Origin: Armigeres subalbatus
Lineage: Eukaryota; Arthropoda; Insecta; Diptera; Culicidae
Direction of reading: 5' to 3'
NCBI RefSeq assembly: GCF_024139115.2
Contig: NC_085141.1
Location: 403,554,612-403,618,611 of the forward strand
DNA length: 64,000 bases
Shown here: positions 11,125 through 22,226 of the stretch, piece after piece
Position numbering within the stretch: the stretch's first letter is position 1
How the letters are laid out: each line of letters starts with the position of its first letter
The notes under the pieces: generated by a model
Databases searched by the model: none
What the model was told of the DNA's origin: nothing
What the model saw: the letters and a program-made list of their open reading frames with translations, nothing else
Made by a program: the position numbers and the translations under genes

Positions 11125-11246
11125 TACCGTCTAAGACGAGTTTAGTACTCTTCATTTAATTCCACCAATTATTTTAATATCTTTGCAGATACGTATTTCG
11201 ACCAAACTGTGTGGTCGTCTTCAGTGTCTCGTACTTAACTCGACTT
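11125..11246 (-). repeat. Hammerhead-like repeat, copy 3
   Basis: Same order as copy 2 on the minus strand: GAGACACTGAAGAC, a GACC...GGTC stem, GAAATACGTATCTGCAAAGA, then the 'tggtggaattaaatg' module and 'cgtcttagacgg'. It lacks the second inverted arm and lies 200 bp from copy 2 in the same orientation. Confidence 0.6.
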
Positions 11247-11655
11247 GTTTTTTCTAACTAATTAAGAGTGAAACGAAGCTTGACGGGTCAGCTAACATAA
11301 AATAAGAAATAATTGAAGAGAGATCGACTGGAAGATTTCTTCTTAAATTTTTTGGCTTTCTCAGTCTTATGTATTCAGAACGATGAGTTTTGTTTTGCCT
11401 GACGTTTCGGCCTTTTATTTGGGCATTTTTAAAGGATGACAGTAGACCAATGGTCCCCAGCATGCTTGCTATCAAGGGCCGCAAAGAAATTTTAAGCAGT
11501 TGAAGCGGGCCGCATTATATTTGCAACATTTGGTTTTCAATTCATATTGCATATTACAGAACATTGACCCGTATCGCTGGGTAGACACCCTTACGCGGTG
11601 TGTTACGGGGTAAGATCTACCACGGTTACATTGTTAGCTACAGGCAAATCCTGAT
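11247..11655. other. No gene seen
   Basis: AT-rich to mixed sequence up to the SINE insertion site. The short minus-strand open frame at 11254-11484 has no recognisable feature. Confidence 0.4.
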
Positions 11656-11664
11656 CCAACGAAT

Positions 11665-11912
11665 TCTTCTTCTTCTTATTGGCATTACATCCCCACACTG
11701 GGATAGAGCCGCCTCGTAGCTTAGTGTTCATTAAGCACTTTCACAGTTATTAACTGCGAGGTTTCTAAGCCAGGTTACTATTTTTGCATTCGTATATCAT
11801 GAGGCTAACACGATGATACTTCTATGCCCAGGGAAGTCGAACCCAGCCACCCTCAGCATGGTCTTGCTTGGTAGCCGCGCGTCTTACCGCACGGCTAAGG
11901 AGGGCCCCCAAC
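11665..11912 (-). mobile_element. Feilai-type SINE, minus orientation
   Basis: Reverse complement of the 4857 copy: the tail (ttcttcttcttcttattgg) is on the left and the tRNA-like head (ccgcacggctaaggaggg) on the right. A 9-bp duplication CCAACGAAT flanks it at 11656-11664 and 11913-11921. A few internal bases are missing compared with the first copy. Confidence 0.85.
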
Positions 11913-11921
11913 CCAACGAAT

Positions 11922-12961
11922 ACCTTCCTCATTATCCAACTCCAGGGTACTTATGAGGGGCTTTGGGACAGCTCGTCGAATGACATTTTAGTCAAATTGG
12001 TAGTGAGGAGTTCAATCAGCAGCTGAAGAAACGAATACGGATACCAATGAGGATTTTTCACCTAGGCTAACAGAAACTTCAGTATCTTAGATACTGATGG
12101 TGAAATATCCTCTGATCTATTTTTCTGAACATGGCCACAAACCAATGATATCAATGTTATTTTGCCAATACTTCATCGTAGTCGGCTTTGGAACATTTAG
12201 TCTAATGACATTTGGTCAAATGACATTTGGTCAAATGACATTTCGTCGAAAGGACGTTTAGTTAGTAGAATGGAAATGGTTTTCTTATTCTTTTCATTCA
12301 AACTCTTTCTTCCACTCAATATTTATACAATAATTAGTTCAGAATAAAATTTCAATCATAATTCGTTTATTATTGGCCGAAAATTTAATTTAGACCAAAT
12401 GGTCATATAACCTAATCTATTTGACGTCATGTCTATTGAAGAATTTATTTATTATTTTTTTCATTTATTCGACTGAATTCGTAGTCGGTTAGAGGGGTTC
12501 ACCAAAGTCACCGTTTTCAAATTATTTATTTTTTTTATGATTATCATTCTTTGGACAATATTTGAGCAATAATGATGTGACTTTTATAAACACCAAAATA
12601 AACCATTCATTTTTCAATTGTTATTGACTTAAGTTCTTCTTTTAAATAGGCATTCGACAGAACGTCATTAGACTAAATATACTAAGATTTTTAATTCGAA
12701 AATCCGCTTTTGAACAAACGTCATTCGACCAAATGTACGAAGATTCTTCATTCTAAAATCTTATTTCGACTAAATGTCCTTTCGACCAAATGTCCTGCGT
12801 CCTGCGAGTAAGTAGGTACTATGGATGCCGATGAGTCGATGAACGTTTTTAACAGTAACAATGTTCTAGAAAGATGAAGCAGAACTATCAACAAATTCAC
12901 CCGACACAAAAATTTGGAATCAAAACCATTTACGGCACCACACTAATGCTATTGCTTGATC
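11922..12961. repeat. Spacer with scattered TTTGGTC(A/G)AATGACA repeats
   Basis: Short units such as 'atttggtcaaatgac' recur at 12200-12258 and 12650-12800, in both direct and diverged forms; related units recur at 15985-16045. Between them is AT-rich DNA. No gene seen. Confidence 0.5.
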
Positions 12962-12975
12962 ATGACTTCAAACTA

Positions 12976-13594
12976 GCAACGGTGGATGGTGTGCAAAACT
13001 GTGTGAAGATTTCGGGCGAACACTCCAGTTCGTTCGAATCGCGCCGGGGACTAAGACAAGGTGATGGACTTTCGTGCCTGTTGTTCAACATTGTGCTAGA
13101 AGGTGTCATGCGGAGAGCCGGGTGTAACAGCCGGGTACTATTTTCAACAGATCCAGTCAATTTATTTGCTTCGCGGATGACATGGACATTGTCGGCCGAA
13201 GCACTCGGAGTATTCGAGAGACGGGTGCTTAGGACCATCTTTGGCGGTGTGCAAGAAGACGGTGTGTGGCGGCGAAGAATGAACCATGAGCTCGCCCAAC
13301 TCTACGGCGAACCCAGTATCCAGAAGGTAGTTAAAGCCGGAAGGGTACGATGGGCAGGACATGTTGCAAGAATGCCGGACAGCAACCCTGCAAAGATGGT
13401 GTTCGCTTCCGATCCGGCAGGTACGAGACGGCGTGGAGCGCAGCGAGCGAGATGGGCAGACCAGGTGCAGAACGACTTGGCGAGCGTGGGGCGTATCCGA
13501 GGATGGAGAGATGCGGCCTCGAACCGTGCATTGTGGCGTCAAATTGTTGATTCAGTGTTATCTGTTTAGATGTTAACTAAATAAATGAAATGAA
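12976..13594 (+). pseudogene. 5'-truncated, internally deleted RTE-like LINE copy with 14-bp TSD
   Basis: The 14-bp sequence ATGACTTCAAACTA occurs at 12962-12975 and again at 13595-13608, defining a 619-bp insertion with an AAATG-repeat tail. It encodes the end of an RTE-like reverse transcriptase: FESRRGLRQGDG, then WRRRMNHEL, RVRWAGHVARM and RRRGAQRARW. The catalytic FADDMDIVGR block is present at about 13170-13200 but in another frame, and it joins directly to ALGVFERRVLRT, so the palm-to-thumb segment is deleted. The apparent frame starting at 12874 includes host flank and is not a protein. Confidence 0.8.
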
Positions 13595-13609
13595 ATGACT
13601 TCAAACTAC

Positions 13610-14255
13610 CGGGGAAAGCTATTTCTTTTATTTTAATTCAATGAATTTGCATCGAAAACGATTTAAAAGTTTTGATTGAAGCCAAAATCTGTCTTTTTTC
13701 ATTTCCCCTTGAGTTAGAACATACATGGGGCAAGTGGAACATATTTGAACAATATTTCCGGTTTTAGCTGTTTTCAGAGTGTTTTCTAGTGAAAAATAAC
13801 TTCGACACTCATATATCATATAGACCTGATTCAGATTCAGTTGATATCGTAGGTTTTGTTGTTAAAAAGTATTGTACAGTTGATTACCAAATGTGAATTT
13901 TACATTCTGAAAATTATCTCCCGCATGAAAAAAATCAATGGTTATAACTACCTATGCGTTTACAGTGCAAATAATCTATTTATTTTACAATAAGTCAACA
14001 GTCTTGTGATTTGATATTTTCAAACTTCGCATCAGATTTACAGATTTTCAGATAAATAAATTGCTTAAGACATAAATTGGCAATTTCGTTCTATTACAAA
14101 TTTACAACACTGCGCATCGCCTGAATAAAAACGTTTCTTTTGAAGTACTGATTTATGTAATAATTTGTGTTCTAAACAGAGAAATATTCATTCGAAAAGT
14201 GAATAAAGATTTGCTTATCCTTTCCACCTAAAACATTTGGTACAAAAGTAAGCTA
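13610..14255. other. No gene seen
   Basis: AT-rich sequence without recognisable repeats or coding motifs. Confidence 0.4.
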
Positions 14256-14312
14256 ATGGAAAGCAAGACAACAGCCAACTAAAAAGTAAATCGACTGTTG
14301 TCTTGTTTCCAT
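14256..14312. repeat. miRNA-precursor-like hairpin
   Basis: Arms 14256-14274 (with one bulged G) and 14295-14312 form an 18-bp stem around a 20-nt loop. It lies in otherwise repeat-free AT-rich DNA. The stem is shorter than a usual pre-miRNA, so a chance or transposon-derived palindrome remains possible. Confidence 0.45.
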
Positions 14313-14479
14313 CCATGATTTGAAAATATTACAACTTAGAAATAATATGAACATTATATCTACATTCCTCAAATTAGTTTCGTTCGACAGTATAAAACAG
14401 AATAGGTCTCACTTGCCCCGTTTGAAGGGGCAAGTGCGTCCTACAGGTAAATGTATTTCAGTCAATGTCAACTTTTTTT

Positions 14480-15075
14480 ATTGCTAGGTTATCGATCAAC
14501 TCAGTGTAACTTCTGAACCCCTTAGCCGATTTCTTCCAAATTTGGAACACACATTCTTTATCTTAAGGAAACGACGATAGGGAGGTTAGGCATGCTCTTT
14601 GGAAATAAGAGATGGTATGGGGGGAGGGGTATTGTTTAGCAATCGATCAACTCAATGTAAGTCTTGAGCCCCATGACCGATTTGAACCAAATTTGTATCA
14701 AATATTGTCTGTCCTAAGAAAACGATTTTAGTGGATATGGGTAGGTCCTTTTAAAATGGGGAGGTTTTATGAGAGGGGTATTGTTTAGTTAGCGATCAAT
14801 TCAACATAACTTCTGAACCCATTCACCGATGTTAACCAAATTTGTCTAAGGAAGACTATGTCAGACTGGGTAGGACTGTCATAGCTGAACGAGAGAGGGT
14901 ATATTTATTAAACGAACAGTTTAGTATACCTTTTTATCGCATGGGTGAATTCAAATCAAATATTTAAACACGTATTGTTTACCCAAAGGAAATTATTTTA
15001 GAGAGGCCGGGAGGAGTTTTTGAAATGCGAGAGGATGTTGGGGTTGGATATTGTTTAGAAAACGACTTAATTTAA
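14480..15075. repeat. Degenerate tandem repeat, about 145-bp unit, 4-5 copies
   Basis: Units restart at about 14493, 14630, 14775, 14900 and 15050 with variants of 'attgtttagcaatcgatcaa', followed by 'taacttctgaacccc' and 'ccgattt..accaaatttg'. Copies are strongly diverged. No coding role seen. Confidence 0.65.
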
Positions 15076-15129
15076 AATCCCTCTTATTTAGTTCATCCGA
15101 GGTTCTTTGACATTGTACAATGCTCCGAA

Positions 15130-15595
15130 AACAATTCCTCAAAATCGTCGACAGTAACATTTCCCTGAATGAAGCAGGTCATTAACATAACGCTATTTGG
15201 CATAAGGTCATTCAACATGAAGTGAATTTGGGATAATACTGAACAGCAACGGAAAAATCTTTCATAGAAAGCATGCATTTGCTGGGTATAAAGCAATGAT
15301 AAATGTTACCCTTTATCGGAATCATAGTTTGCCCAGTGAAAAGCAATGAATAATGTGTTTCCCTCTGGATGGTGGATGTGATTGCTCCTTTAAAAGTAGG
15401 CATTTTCTTGGAATAAGGCAATGATGGGTGTGATCCCTTCTTTAAAAATATGCATTTGCCCGAAATGTGACATCGGTGGATTTTTTCCCTTCTTTAGAAA
15501 TAGACGTTTGTCCGGAATAAGGCTATTCAAACCCACAATCCCTTCTTCAAAATCAGTCAATATTTCCAAAAGTCTTCTTTTAATCAAATGATAAA
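15130..15595. repeat. Degenerate tandem repeat, about 60-65-bp unit
   Basis: Recurring 'gcatttgcc..gaataaggcaatga' and 'gtgatcccttctttaaaa' segments occur every 60-70 bp. Overlapping minus-strand open frames are a by-product of the repeat. Confidence 0.55.
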
Positions 15596-17203
15596 GTATC
15601 AACAAGTAAACACAGTTACCCTGTTAGGCAATTGGTTAATTATTTTCAGATTGTGAAAAAAAAACTGCAAACCAAACTGGCAACTCCGAGCAAGGCCGGG
15701 TACATAAAGCTAGTATGCAATAACATTAGCATAAGCATTGTTACGGCATAGCTTGTAGATTAGACACTAGTGATACTCATGTTTTACTTTTGAGATCCTT
15801 ATTTAGACTGTTATAAGAAATCAAGAGGTCCTTGATTTCAGTCTTAAACAAAAATTACAAAAGCATAAGGATTTCTACTCCTGGCCACGCCCATTTTCAC
15901 CGTAACTAGTGAGAGGGAGGAAGTGTTGATGTGGAACTTACTTAACGAGAGGCCTCCGACTTAGCGACACCCTCATAAGAATCTATACCATTTCGTCGAA
16001 AGACATTTCGTCGAATGACATTTGGTCGAATGACATTTGGTAGAAAGGACATGGAGCCAGTGGAGATATATCAGCTTCCACACTGATATTCTTCCCTCCC
16101 CCTTCATACGGGAGCTTGGCAGAAGGAAGGTCGTGTGATATGTGCCGTCACAAATATTGCCCTCCGCTCGCTTTCAAATCGACTTCTATAAAAACATTCT
16201 TCATGCCTGCCGTATCCTGACGGAACTATCAATTCTATACTTTCGCCTCTAATTCTATCATGAACATGTACGTCCAAGTTTGGAAGATGATATTAGCATT
16301 TCCATATCATTGTAAATCGTTTAACTTCACGTAGAAGTAACACACACGAAATCATTAATTTAGTAAAACTTACCATATTGAATACATAAGACTGAGAAAG
16401 CCAAAAAATCCAAAATAAAGAATAATGAATAAAGAGTAAAGAAGAAAGGAGGAAGAAGGATGAAGAAAGAAGGAAAAAGAAAGACGGATATAGGAAAAGG
16501 GAGGAGGAAAAAGCAAGAAGAGCAATTCTCTGTGAAATCAAGGGTCGATTTATTTTTGTATTTTTTGATTTCTTTGAAATTTTGCATATACATTCTTTAT
16601 GATCAAAAACAAAATTTGCATCATTGCTTTGCCATTTGCATTGGCCTTGGCAAAAACACCTTGAACACTTTAAAAAATTAACTTAAAAACGGCTTGTCCG
16701 ATCGTTTTGATGTCTTCGCAAAGTTTTAGGTAATCAATGAGGCTATGTGAAAAAAATATAAACTGTGGAAAAAAATTGTTCGAACATTGAAAAGAAAACT
16801 TTAAAATCGATTTCCCAAAATCGATTTTTTCAATATTTTTTATTTTTTGATATGTTGTAGCAGATAATATATGTATTTTTTTGCACTATGAGTCATAATG
16901 GAGAAATGTTGGACAAAAAAGTTATAATTTTTTTTTTAGTTGGTTTTTTAAAAATGATCGAAATATTTTTTTACGTTTTTATCGACCCGATTTTAAAAAA
17001 GTACGGTAAATATCCAATGGAAAAGGTACACAGTAAGTTTTATCGATAAAAACATTGAAAAATATTAATACTACCTTATCACAAAGCAATCATTGCTTCG
17101 CCATACTTTTCAAAATAACAGAACTGTAAATCTGCCCTGGATATATTGTTTTTGAGATTGTTTAGTTGCTGTTACGTCTTGATGTTTAGTAGCTTTAAAA
17201 ACT
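15596..17203. other. Spacer, no supported gene
   Basis: Contains a purine-rich run at 16430-16520, a cluster of 'tcgaatgacatttggtcg' units at 15985-16045, and very AT-rich DNA at 16680-17080. No coding motif recognised. Confidence 0.4.
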
Positions 17204-17207
17204 AAGT

Positions 17208-17327
17208 CTAGACAAACATTTAGAAAGGTGTAACAACCAAAATTTATTCCTACTGATTCTTTATCCTTTTTATGTAGACCTGTAGAATACATTTTGGCTG
17301 TTCCGCCCTTTTCAAATGTTGGTCTAG
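17208..17327. mobile_element. Palindromic MITE, CTAGAC...GGGCGTAAC family, short copy
   Basis: A 120-bp palindrome with ends CTAGAC...GTCTAG and the inner signature AGG(C/T)GTAACA. It is flanked by the 4-bp direct repeat AAGT (17204-17207 and 17328-17331). The same family with 4-bp duplications occurs at 35166 and 57073. Confidence 0.75.
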
Positions 17328-17412
17328 AAGTAGTTCAGCCACTATAAGTTTGATAATCACCTAATTTCATTCGCGTGATGTCGAGACTAATGTCCAATAA
17401 CTAAACGGACAT

Positions 17413-17679
17413 ATGTACAGAATAAACCTTGTCGACAGCATCTTTTGTATGTGCGGAGCCGGTTATGATGACATCGATCACGTAGTTTGGTTCTGCTCGG
17501 AAAATGACGCCTCCAGAGAGAAATCATTGGATACCCTTGAGGCCCGAGGTAAACAACCCTTCAGAGAAGTTCGAGGTATTTTGGGAGATCGTGATGTTGT
17601 CTATATGCAGGTCATTTACAGCTTTCTTTGTACTTCTGACATCTCATTAACAGAAAAATGCGAAACATGCAGTTTGTAA
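17413..17679 (+). pseudogene. C-terminal end of a non-LTR retrotransposon ORF2
   Basis: Reads CMCGAGYDDIDHVVWFC, a CCHC-like knuckle, then an ARGKQPFREVRGILGDRD stretch and a final hydrophobic segment. This is the layout found at the C-terminus of LOA/R1/Jockey-type ORF2 proteins. Only this tail is present; reverse transcriptase and endonuclease are missing. Closest clade undetermined. Confidence 0.6.
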
Positions 17680-17689
17680 TTTGGCGCAT

Positions 17690-17904
17690 ACGTCACTTTT
17701 TCAGATTACGGCAGTGAAGGTGTCCGGTATAGAAAATTTGATCAACTGTCCAGTTTATAAAAGTCTCTTGTAGTTGTAGTTTTCCCAAAAAGATCTCTCT
17801 TAAACCCAACAGAATGGTCGCCTTTTCTTTTGTAGTTTCGTACTTTCAGGAACCGGACCTATTCATGTGTTAAAGGACAGCCCTTGCCTATCTCATCATG
17901 TATG
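17690..17904 (+). repeat. Old remnant of the about 1-kb block duplicated upstream of the esterase
   Basis: Matches parts of 19360-19711 and 22735-23102 ('ccggtatagaaaatt', 'ttttcccaaaaaga', 'cctatctcatc', 'catgtatgtcag') but is more diverged. A palindromic element inserted after TCAG separates it from the 93-bp continuation at 18766. Confidence 0.6.
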
Positions 17905-17908
17905 TCAG

Positions 17909-18756
17909 GTCAAGGATGTTACCGATCATTTAGTAATTTTAATAATTTGCGCTAGATCATTTAGTAGTTTTTGCCTTTCTCGTATACTAAGGATACGTAA
18001 AGGCTATATGATCACTCCCAAAACCAAACTTTTGATAGAAGGCTCGGACACCCATAGTATTATATACCAATCGACTCAGTTCGACGAATTAAGGTGATGT
18101 CTGTTTGTGTGTATGTATGTGTTTGTGTGTGTATATGTGTGTATGTGTACAAAATTTTGTAGACACACTTTTTGGAACTTAGCATTGGCCGAATTGCTCG
18201 TAACAATTTCCATTCGACTGAGAATCCATTATTTGCTATTGAAAATTGGCCAGATGGGAATATGGGATCAGAAGTTATGGTCAAAATACTATTTTCTATG
18301 CGCAAAACACGCTATACAAAACACTCACTCATATTTTTCAGTATTTTTTTTGCATGAGAAAGGCACCAACACCGCTAGGTGGATGATTCAGGGTTTTTCA
18401 ATAACTCATTCCAAAAGCTGAATTTCAAAATGTGTTGTATGGTGGACTTCTAGTGCGAAGGTTTTTCTACAACTCTGCCTAATGGCACGTTGTTAGAATT
18501 CAACTAATGACGGAGTTATGGCGCTAGTTGCAGTAACTTAAACTAAATGATTGGAGTTTTGTTGTCATTTAGTCTAAGTTACTGCAACTAGCGCTATAAC
18601 TCCGTTACTAGTGGAGTTCAAACAACGAACCATTAGGCAAAGTTGTAGAAAAACCTTTACACTAAAAGTCCACCATACAACACATTTTGGAATGAGTTAT
18701 TGATAAACTACTAAATGATCGAAAGCAAATTACTAAATGATCGATAACATCCTTGG
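17909..18756. mobile_element. Long palindromic MITE interrupted by a GT-rich element
   Basis: The right arm, about 18560-18756, is the reverse complement of the left arm, about 17909-17967 plus 18394-18545. Shared landmarks are 'gatcatttagtagttt', 'aataactcattccaaaa' and 'gttactgcaactagcgct'. The left arm is split by the 17968-18393 insertion. The 4-bp TCAG at 17905-17908 and 18757-18760 is a probable target duplication. No transposase frame is present. Confidence 0.7.
17968..18393 (+). mobile_element. GT-rich 'CTCGTATAC' element, inserted in a palindrome arm
   Basis: Begins with the 5' hairpin GCCTTTCTCGTATAC / GTAAAGGC, then a 'ccaatcgactcagttcgacg' block, a (GT)n tract, and ends '..gagaaaggcaccaacaccgc' and 'aggtggatgattcagg'. 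Other copies are at 42130 (-), 56130 (+), 61174 (-) and 63423 (+). No coding capacity; superfamily unknown. Confidence 0.7.
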
Positions 18757-18765
18757 TCAGATATT

Positions 18766-19711
18766 TAGAGTGCCCTCAAATAAAAGTAAGTGAAAAATAA
18801 ATTTTTTACAGGACCGTTGAATGTTATTTACTGCTTTATTAGTGGGAGTTTATTCTGCATCCTATACCTCTTCTTGGATAAATAGGTCAAGTCCTGACTC
18901 CTGTGTGTAATTAAGTCTTGAAGTTCCTCTTATTTTGCTAACGGCGTCATAGAAAACGATACACGTGTGCTTCCATCGCGGGCAAAAACCGTTCAACAAA
19001 CATTGAAAGCTAATAAAGCACTTTTCACAAAATAGTTTTCTTCAGCTAGGAAACTAGCTTATTCAACTAAAATTGTTTGTTGGGAGAACTTACAAATAAA
19101 TATCGCTTTAATCCCTCTTCCACGGCTGGAGACTCAAAGTCCATCCAACTGGGAGGCTACTATTCGACTTCTTTGTTCAGTTGACCTCCGAGCAGTTTGC
19201 TCAATGTTAATAAAGAGATACTAATCATAATGGCAAATACCATCCATTTCATGCTCACGTAGTCCTATCACCTTGCTACAACCCAATTGGGCTGCTCTAA
19301 GTTTTTCAAATCTTACGAGTAAGGGCTACACAGCAACAACATGCTGAAGGTGGCAGGGTTCCGAATCCGGTATAGAAAATTGGGTCAACTGCCCAGTATA
19401 CTGACCCAGCTTGGTATGGGAGAAAAAAAATGTTTTTATGTCCTTTTACGAAACTTTCAGCAAAAAAATATCGGTTCCACGGGCACCCTTCAGGATTGTG
19501 TCTTTCAGTGAATTCGATAACATTTTGTTCTAGGCCAGTATACTGTCCAGGTTCTAAAAGTCTCTTGGTTATGTTTTCCCAAAAAGACCATTCTTGAAAC
19601 ACTGGAACACTAAACCTCGCTTTTTCTTTTGTAGTTTTGTATTTTCAGAAACCGGCCCAATTAATGTGTTAAAGACCAGTCCATGCCTATCTCATCCTTA
19701 GTCATGTATGT
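18766..19711 (+). repeat. Duplicated block, copy 1 (segments A then B)
   Basis: Segment A (18766-18858) matches 23113-23205 and segment B (18863-19711) matches 22227-23102, at roughly 90-95% identity by eye. In copy 2 the order is B then A. With the 17690 remnant this is best read as a tandem array of a B-A unit, cut on the right by a LINE. B holds no supported protein; the 98-codon minus frame at 19306-19602 is repeated in copy 2 with indels. Confidence 0.8.
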
Positions 19712-19718
19712 ACGATTA

Positions 19719-21650
19719 AATGAAATTGAAATCCTGCAGCGAAGGTCGCTGAAATAGGTCGTCACTTCGTCAGCTCACACAATCTTGGGCAGAACAGCGT
19801 CAGTCCACACGAAGCAGCCGTCAACAAGCATGCTAACAACATCCATTTGATTCCCAACGACGTCTCGGAGGAGTTGGAGATCTCAACTGGCGAATTGACG
19901 GCCTATATCAAATCATCGAAGAACATGAAGGCCCCAGGCGTCGAAAGCATCCTGAATCTCGAGCTCAAACACATGAGTGCTCCGTCCTTTGAGCACCTCT
20001 CGCTGATCTTTAATCAGTGTCTCCGGCTCAGCTACTTCCCATCGTCCTGGAAGTCAGCGAAAGACATCCCTATCCGGAAGCCTGGGAAGGATCCTTCCTC
20101 CCCAAAAGTTATCGATCCATCAGCCTTCTCTCAGGGTTATCCAAGCTATTCGAAAAAGCTATTCATCACCGGTTACTTGAGTCTTCCGAAAGTTTGTCTC
20201 AAAAACATCTCGATGTCGAGAAGGCATTTGACAATGTATGGCATGATGGCCTGGTGTACAAACTACAACGCTACAATCTTCCCAGCTACCTGGTGAAAAT
20301 CATCAACAATTATCTGTTGGCAAGGACATTCCGGGTCTCAAGCAGCGGAGCGAGTTCCAATGCGCACAACATCGTCGCAGGCGTCCCCCAGGGCAGTATC
20401 CTCGGGCCCCTGTTGTTCAACCCGTTCACCTCCGACATGCCAGAACCTCCAGAAGGTGGCATGCTGTCTCTGTTCGCATATGACACCTCCATCGTCTACA
20501 ATGGTAGAGTGATCATAGCGCTTGTGCCAAAACTCCAACGAGGCCTGGATGCACTGACAGAGTACCTCACCAGCTGGAAGATCTGTATCAACGCGGCGAA
20601 AACTCAGGTCATCATTTTTCCCCACTCTAAATCCCCTAAACTTGTTCCGCCTGTGGACTGTAAAATCAATGGCACGACTGTGTAATGGGCGAATGAGGCC
20701 GACTACCTTGGCTTGACCCTTGACACTAAGCTTATTTTCAGGCAACAGGTTGACAAAACGGTGACAAAGTGTAACTACTGTACCCTTTGATCAACCGCCG
20801 GTCGTCATTGTCTCTGAACAATAAGCTTGTTGTTTACAAGCAAATCATTCTCCCTGTGGTCGAATATGGCATGCCGGTCTGGGAGAGCTGCGCTAAAACC
20901 CACCACCTCAAACTTCAACGGGTCCAAAACAAATTCCTGAGGATGATCCTCAACACCCTCCCAGGACAAGAACATCCGAGGTCCACCGTCTGGCCGGAAT
21001 AAAACCTTACATGAACGCTTTGGTGAGTGTAAAGAAAAGTTTAGGGTCCGTTACTTGCATTCGGATCAGGCTCCAATTAGGGCGCTAGTTCCAATCTAGG
21101 TTATCAAATTTTTATCATAAATATAATAGCCCTGTTTGTCTGTCCGGTGACTAGCAAACCAGACGGAGTACGCGGGGAAATTCTCACAAAAAAATAAAAT
21201 ATTTGACACTTCAATTCTTCTTTACTATCAGATGTAGAAAACAAAACCAGCGACAACCTTAGACAACCAGACACAGCATTTGATGAAAAATCACAGACAA
21301 TAGACGTTGAAAATTTGGATTTTTTTAAAGCAAAAAGAACATATCACTCTCAAAAATTAAAAAATAAAACACTTGCCACGGGCGCTATTGCGTCCACAAA
21401 TAAACTAGTTGTAAATATTAGTGTACATAGTAGTTAGGTTATCAAATTAAAAAAAAAACACACACACACTAGCGCCTCCTGAAGGCCGTCATGATACATT
21501 ATATTTTAAAAATTAAGTAACAACATAAAAATAATAATAATAATTAAAATTGAAGTTGGAGGGCCAAGCCGGCCGATCACTGTACATGTTTAAAAATAAT
21601 TGTAGAACAAAAATTGTTTAAATAAAGAAGAATTTTACTACTACTACTTA
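19719..21650 (+). mobile_element. Jockey-clade-like LINE, 5' truncated and dead
   Basis: Starts within coding sequence (EILQRRSLK at about 19727), runs through reverse transcriptase, then a 0.6-kb AT-rich 3' UTR with an AATAAA at about 21621 and a short (TAC)n tail. Jockey-type signatures are DVEKAFDNVWHDGL, AGVPQGSILGPLLFN and the QRVQNKFLRMI tail. The element cuts the right end of duplicated block copy 1. No clear TSD found. Confidence 0.75.
19725..21002 (+). pseudogene. Reverse transcriptase fragment of the Jockey-type LINE
   Basis: The frame breaks near 19800, 20110, 20683 and 20770. About 50 residues of the fingers are missing between SESLSQKHL and DVEKAFDN. The catalytic motif reads FAYDTSI instead of FADD, losing the first aspartate of the pair needed for polymerisation. 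The RT core around 20400 (PQGSILGPLLFN) is otherwise clear. The protein could not be active. Confidence 0.8.
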
Positions 21651-22226
21651 CTACAAAGGGGCGGGGCTAACGGGTTTAATTCATTGAATACAAGAAAGCT
21701 GCTTTCCGGCGCACGCGGACTCAGCAGTACGAATGCGATGGTAGAAGTTGCAATGGAAAACCATCGCATTGGTGGTGGTCGTCGGAATGGTTGCTGCAGA
21801 TCATTCAACCCCTGACCAGCATTTATGTGAAAAATGTGTTTTGTTATCAAACAGGCGTCCGTTGCGATCCCGCGCCACCAGTGGTGATGCTGAAATTTCA
21901 ACGCAATTTTCCGACAAGCGTTTGGTTGTAGTTAGTTAACCTCTTCTGCTATAAAATGGTTGCCCGGAAAAGAATCGATTTCATTTCCAATGACTAACAG
22001 AAACAAAACCAAATAATATTGCCAGAAAAATGCACTTTCCGCCGACGACAGCCAAATCGATGAAGACGCCATCTTAGTGGAAAATTCTCGTTAAGCCGCT
22101 TTAAAGTTTGAAATGGCGCAGTATGGTACTTAATGATATCTACAGAATCGTCAGTGGTCAGTTTAAACGGATAAATTCGAAAAACTTAAGTCTGCTTTAT
22201 CTGGATGAAGATTTTTCCCAACGGTC
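21651..22226. other. No gene seen
   Basis: Unique sequence between the LINE tail and block copy 2. A 63-codon frame near 21748 looks like a signal peptide but opens on TTG, so I do not call it. Confidence 0.4.

Noticed and set aside
12874..12975. N-terminal part of the RT-like frame at 12874
   Set aside because: It lies outside the target-site duplication, so it is host flank read through by chance.
18095..18150. GT microsatellite as a regulatory Z-DNA element
   Set aside because: It is a constant internal part of the GT-rich mobile element found in several copies.
21748..21939. Small secreted peptide
   Set aside because: The frame opens on TTG with no in-frame ATG; the signal-like stretch is not enough.
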